DNA of 11,022 nt. It comes from Pavlovales sp. CCMP2436. Taxonomy: Eukaryota > Haptophyta > Pavlovophyceae > Pavlovales. The notes beneath the pieces are model-generated. The model ran no database searches. It was given only the letters and a program-made list of their open reading frames with translations, and was not told the DNA's origin. This document shows, piece by piece, positions 8,389-11,022 of the stretch. Location: contig MU631459.1 in assembly GCA_026770615.1 (NCBI GenBank), forward strand, positions 235,487 to 246,508, in the 5' to 3' direction. Position numbers and translations under genes: made by a program. Each line of letters starts with the position of its first letter. The first letter of the stretch is position 1.

Positions 8389-8798
8389 ATGGTATTTCAA
8401 TATGATGATGAAAATATCGATCCAAATCTGTCAGACCATCAAATTATGATAAAAAAATGAATCACTGTTTAAAAATCTGGAATTGGTAATAGATAAAGAA
8501 AAATCAGAGAGAACAGGCCATCGGTTATAATTTAATAGATGATATGGTTAATGATGTTATTATTCTAATTAAATTAATTTATTCTATTGAAAATGAACAG
8601 AATATAGATACTCGTATTAACACTATGACACACGTAAGCATAATTCAGGAAAATATGAAACCAAAACGAAAGAGATTACAACTAGCATATAATGTTTAAC
8701 GCAAAACATTACGCAATAAACTAAGTCGATCCATAGGACCAAAATTATACCTGACTTCTGCCTCCTTATACGGAGATTGTCGAACTATAGGCGATTAA
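8389..8798 (+). pseudogene. Unrecognised viral gene remnant, two frameshifts and one stop
   Basis: ATG 8389 opens a frame (MVFQYDDENIDPNLSDHQIM) that hits TGA 8458 after a run of seven A. Shifting by one base continues with NESLFKNLELVIDKEK, and a second one-base shift at about 8500-8510 gives a long open stretch (AIGYNLIDDMVNDVIILIKL) to TAA 8697-8699. The same frame stays open to TAA 8796-8798 (RKTLRNKLSRSIGPKLYLTS). The total is about 136 residues, mostly helical, acidic at the start and basic towards the end. I do not recognise a family. It lies between the polymerase-helicase and a convergent coiled-coil gene, overlapping the latter's stop by a few bases, a tail-to-tail packing typical of compact viral genomes. 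Because the frame is stitched by eye, some of it may be chance. Confidence 0.5.
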
Positions 8799-9157
8799 TG
8801 GTAAAAAACACCATCATGTAAACCTGTACGTTTAGGTTCTTCTTCATTATTTTCTTCGACAACTAAACCTTTTTTATCGTCCAATATTTGCTTTTTTAAT
8901 ATCTCGATAGTGCTTTTCATGTCTTGTATTTCTTTATCTTGTGAATTCAATTCCCTATACCATTTCGGAGCACGTTTCTCTTTCCTATTAGCACGTTCTA
9001 CAACAGCCCGTTCTTTACGGTTTTCGATCATCAGTTTCAAAGCTTCTTTTTGCTCCTCAGAACGTGGTTTCTTTTCTTTAATCGGTACAATTTCTTCATC
9101 AATCGCCTCAAAAATAATAGCTTCTTCATTTTTTTCTTCGTTCATTGTAACTATCAT
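8795..9157 (-). CDS. Charged coiled-coil protein, function unknown
   Basis: An intact 120-residue ORF on the minus strand, ATG 9157 to TAA 8795. It has an acidic N-terminus (EEKNEEAIIFEAIDEEI), then a Lys/Arg/Glu-rich helix beginning KKPRSEEQKEALKLMIENRK, the short aromatic patch APKWYREL, and a likely coiled coil (about residues 70-95: SQDKEIQDMKSTIEILKKQI). The K.PRSE.Q..AL......R pattern is frequent in short proteins of PLVs and large algal viruses; no activity is known to me. It is the only convincing minus-strand gene of the element, convergent with the broken gene at 8389-8798 and divergent from the ORF at 9198, with a gap of only 40 bp that must hold both promoters. Its open frame contrasts with the broken large genes. 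Confidence 0.65.
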   Translation of the reverse strand: MIVTMNEEKNEEAIIFEAIDEEIVPIKEKKPRSEEQKEALKLMIENRKERAVVERANRKEKRAPKWYRELNSQDKEIQDMKSTIEILKKQILDDKKGLVVEENNEEEPKRTGLHDGVFYH

Positions 9158-9197
9158 GGATTAAGAAAATAATAATAACGTAGAAACAGTTTTATCG

Positions 9198-9395
9198 ATG
9201 TTTTCGATTCTAGATTTTAACAAAGCCGAAGATGCCCGTGAGAAACCAATAGACGAGATTTTAGAAGAGTTTCCAGTTTTAAACTACAATTATGGCAGTG
9301 CTTCGTATTTTGCTAGAAAATTTCCGATGTTGCCCGATGAAGCATATATTATTTTAGAAGAAGAATTCAAAAAAAAATCTAAGCCATGTATATAA
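9198..9395 (+). CDS. Small acidic protein, function unknown
   Basis: An intact 65-residue ORF, ATG 9198 to TAA 9395, with only three bases before the next ATG. The N-terminal half is acidic and helical (FNKAEDAREKPIDEILEEFP), followed by an aromatic patch (NYNYGSASYFARKFP) and a second acidic helix ending in a basic tail (EEEFKKKSKPCI). No signal peptide or membrane segment. The tight spacing with the next ORF and placement just upstream of the capsid gene suggest a virion-related or late gene, but that is inference only. Confidence 0.5.
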   Translation: MFSILDFNKAEDAREKPIDEILEEFPVLNYNYGSASYFARKFPMLPDEAYIILEEEFKKKSKPCI

Positions 9396-9400
9396 ACAAT
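9391..9400 (+). promoter_or_regulatory. TATAAACAAT motif at the start of two late-type genes
   Basis: TATAAACAAT at 9391-9400 overlaps the ATG of the 66-residue ORF, and the same ten bases occur at 9635-9644, one base before the capsid ATG at 9646. The identical string at two adjacent starts suggests a TATA-like late promoter or initiator of the element. Only two copies were found. Confidence 0.4.
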
Positions 9401-9599
9401 GTACCGATTCAAACAGTCATCAGTAAAATCACACTTTGGTAAATCTGGGGCAGGCGCACAAGGATTTGGTTCAAAAAATCACATGCGGAAAAAAATGAGC
9501 GATTATGTCGATGAACTCCCAAAAGAAGCTTTAGAAGTTGCCAAATCTCTCGGTAAAAAAGCAGTAATGAATAAACTGAGTTCGTCTTTTGAGAAATAA
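9399..9599 (+). CDS. Small basic Gly-rich protein upstream of the capsid gene
   Basis: An intact 66-residue ORF, ATG 9399 to TAA 9599. The N-terminus is basic and Gly/Ser-rich (KSHFGKSGAGAQGFGSKNH), followed by a basic patch (MRKKM) and a predicted amphipathic helix (VDELPKEALEVAKSLGKKAV). It lies 46 bp upstream of the capsid gene on the same strand and shares the TATAAACAAT string with it. Size, charge and position would suit a minor virion or DNA-associated protein, but no family match is claimed. Confidence 0.5.
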   Translation: MYRFKQSSVKSHFGKSGAGAQGFGSKNHMRKKMSDYVDELPKEALEVAKSLGKKAVMNKLSSSFEK

Positions 9600-9645
9600 T
9601 AACTTTTCCTGAATTTTTTTTCTATCTCATGCATTATAAACAATC

Positions 9646-10602
9646 ATGGAATCCGTATTACCAAAATCTTTCGAATTCGACAAGAAAATCGCGACATCGT
9701 CAAAAGCATAAGCAACTCGCATTACATTAGCACCAACCAGTGGAACGTCATATGTCGGTCGTGGCCGTATCATTTTCCAACTACCAAGTGGATCGTTAGG
9801 TGTCTATTTAAACCCAAATAATACTTATCTTCAATATACTTTTCGGTCAACCGTTGTTGCTACTACTGCCTACGTTCTCGATGGATCTGGTTTCTCTCCT
9901 ATCCAGAGTATCGATATCTATTTTGGTTCTGTCCATGTATCTTCGCTTACTGACGCGCACATCTATGGTAACATGTTGCTTGACCATACTTGTTCTGCTA
10001 GCGATCGCGGTACCTCACTCGCCTCGATGGGTTGCGCAGATTCCGTGGGAGTTGGCGTAGCAGGAGTAACTACACCACGTAATGGTAGAGCGATGGCAAC
10101 AGCGTCTGGGTCATCGATTGACGTGGCCATTCCCCTTCTTGGGCTCTTCGGCCCAGGTACGTGTAGCAAGGCGATCGCTTTATCGTTACTTAACGACGAT
10201 ATCAGAATCGAAATTCAATTAAACCCTATCATTTCATGGGTCACAGGGTCCCCTCTTGTAGAAGGCAATGTTGTGATGGAGCAAGTAAAACTTCAATCGG
10301 AGGTTTTTCGTCTCGATTCAGGAGTAGAACAAGGAATTTTATCGAAAACGCCTAACGGTATTATGGCTATCCCAGCCACAGACGTACTGTGTTATACGAC
10401 AGTTGTCGGAGCTAACAGTGGTAGCGTCAGTTGGTCCATTCCATGTAGAGCAAAATCAGTCCAATCGGTGATCATAATATTGTCATCGTTATCTAATTCA
10501 ACAACCTCAAGCGATAAATCTTCGACTACTTTCACACGTGCGGGGATGACATCTTGCTCGTTTAGAGTCGGAGGATATCGGGTAATGTCAATCCCAGTCT
10601 AA
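9646..10602 (+). pseudogene. Major capsid protein (double-jelly-roll type), N-terminal part, one in-frame stop
   Basis: ATG 9646 opens a frame of 318 codons to TAA 10602, interrupted only by TAA at 9709-9711 (codon 22); both sides are the same frame. After the stop the reading is typical of PLV capsid N-terminal jelly rolls: RGRIIFQLPSG near residues 40-50, NNTYLQYTF, an IDIYFGSVHV strand, and at about residues 160-195 IPLLGLFGPG followed by KAIALSLLNDDIRIEIQLN, matching the 'IPL..G...G...K.IPL......LR.E..L' pattern of these proteins. Codon use here is less AT-rich than in the replication genes, as often seen for capsid genes. PLV capsid proteins are usually 500 residues or more, so the second part is missing; the frame ends at the GC-rich host junction. 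Double-jelly-roll folds form the hexagonal capsomers of the icosahedral shell. Confidence 0.7.
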
Positions 10603-10612
10603 CACCGTTGAA

Positions 10613-11022
10613 ATGCGCTCGGAACTTTACAAAGCTACGGCGCGGGCGTCTCGCCCTACCGATATCACCGGGTGGTGCGTCGGCAGCGAGCCTCAAGGGT
10701 GTTCGCGGAGCCGGGGATGCATGCATGCACCCGGGACCGCCGAGTACTGCACGCTGGTCGGCGGCGCGCATGACGACGCCGAGGGCTCGGAGACGGCCTC
10801 GCCCGGCACCGAGCCCGAGCGCCGCTTCCCGTGCGACGAGCCTGGGTGCGGATACCGAGCCACTCATGCGGACAGCCTCGCGGAGCACAAGCGCACGCAC
10901 AGCGGCGAGCGGCCGTACGCGTGTGACGAGCCCGGCTGCGGCTACAGCGCCAGTCAGACGGGCGTCCGCGATAGGCACAAGCTCACGCACAGCGGCGAGC
11001 GGCCGTACGCGTGCGACGAGCC
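10613..11022 (+). CDS. C2H2 zinc-finger protein, 5' part, runs off the window
   Basis: An open frame from ATG 10613 reaches the window end (136 codons plus two bases) without a stop. After a low-complexity N-terminal region of about 77 residues come a complete finger CDEPGCGYRATHADSLAEHK..H, the TFIIIA-type linker THSGERPYA, a second finger CDEPGCGYSASQTG..R.RHK..H, the same linker, and the start of a third (CDEP). The two DNA copies are highly similar, indicating recent tandem growth. Such arrays bind nucleic acid and are abundant in algae like pelagophytes and haptophytes. The ATG lies only 10 bases after the capsid stop, so the gene's own 5' flank has been replaced by viral sequence; the true start could be a later ATG (10718) or a lost upstream exon. 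High GC shows it is host DNA. Confidence 0.8.
   Translation, partial: MRSELYKATARASRPTDITGWCVGSEPQGCSRSRGCMHAPGTAEYCTLVGGAHDDAEGSETASPGTEPERRFPCDEPGCGYRATHADSLAEHKRTHSGERPYACDEPGCGYSASQTGVRDRHKLTHSGERPYACDE

Larger units (their letters stand above)
2581..10605. mobile_element. Decayed endogenous polinton-like virus (PLV/virophage-like), right end truncated
   Basis: Base composition drops abruptly near 2581 (GC-rich crotonase 5' flank to AT-rich repeats) and rises again near 10600 (zinc-finger gene). Between these points lie a tyrosine recombinase, a TV-Pol/SF3 helicase fusion, small charged viral-type ORFs and the start of a double-jelly-roll-like capsid protein. That gene set is known from polinton-like viruses and virophages that integrate into protist genomes. 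The large genes carry stops and frameshifts, so this is a fossil copy. No packaging ATPase, penton or protease is seen and the capsid gene is cut off, so the right-hand part of the element is missing. No terminal inverted repeat pair can be seen across the two ends. Confidence 0.8.

Noticed and set aside
8215..8400. 61-residue minus-strand ORF with VCVCV runs
   Set aside because: It is a translation of the CA microsatellites.
3891..9711. Four in-frame TAA codons in viral genes, suggesting TAA is a sense codon
   Set aside because: TGA also interrupts frames (6119, 7490), several one-base shifts occur, and TAA is the true end of the small intact ORFs. Ordinary decay in AT-rich DNA explains it better.
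10562..10990. 142-residue minus-strand ORF across the viral/host junction
   Set aside because: It is a shadow of the zinc-finger frame and crosses a composition break.

Overview
The window looks like nuclear DNA of a GC-rich unicellular eukaryote, most likely an alga (haptophyte- or pelagophyte-like; this is inference). It contains GT-AG introns, an F-box/ankyrin protein of the 'GCPW' type and tandem C2H2 zinc fingers. A sharply AT-rich block of about 8 kb (roughly 2581-10605) sits between the GC-rich flanks.

Left flank (1-2580): a broken F-box/ankyrin-repeat gene (76-774, +) with one in-frame TAG, then a three-exon crotonase (enoyl-CoA hydratase/isomerase family) gene on the minus strand (2510-1197). 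Its two introns, 151 and 152 nt, are built largely of microsatellite. Right flank (about 10605-11022): the 5' end of a C2H2 zinc-finger gene that runs out of the window.

Central block: I read this as a decayed, truncated endogenous polinton-like virus (PLV) or related virophage-like element. In order it holds: about 1.1 kb of repeat-rich noncoding DNA (a 210-bp palindromic unit at the host boundary, a degenerate 110-132 bp tandem array, and a 138-bp inverted repeat); a tyrosine-recombinase integrase (3714-5041); an 80-aa repeat-motif protein; a TV-Pol-type polymerase fused to a D5-like/SF3 helicase (5483-8056); a nested inverted repeat and CA microsatellites; an unrecognised broken gene (8389-8798); a convergent coiled-coil gene (minus strand); two small tandem ORFs; and the N-terminal part of a double-jelly-roll-like major capsid protein (9646-10602). 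The capsid gene is cut off at the zinc-finger gene.

Every large viral gene is broken. I count six in-frame stops and seven frameshifts across four genes, while the four small ORFs are open. Integration, replication and capsid modules are recognisable, but no packaging ATPase, penton or protease is present, so the copy is incomplete and should not be able to work on its own. The family assignments rest on motifs read by eye, with no database search.
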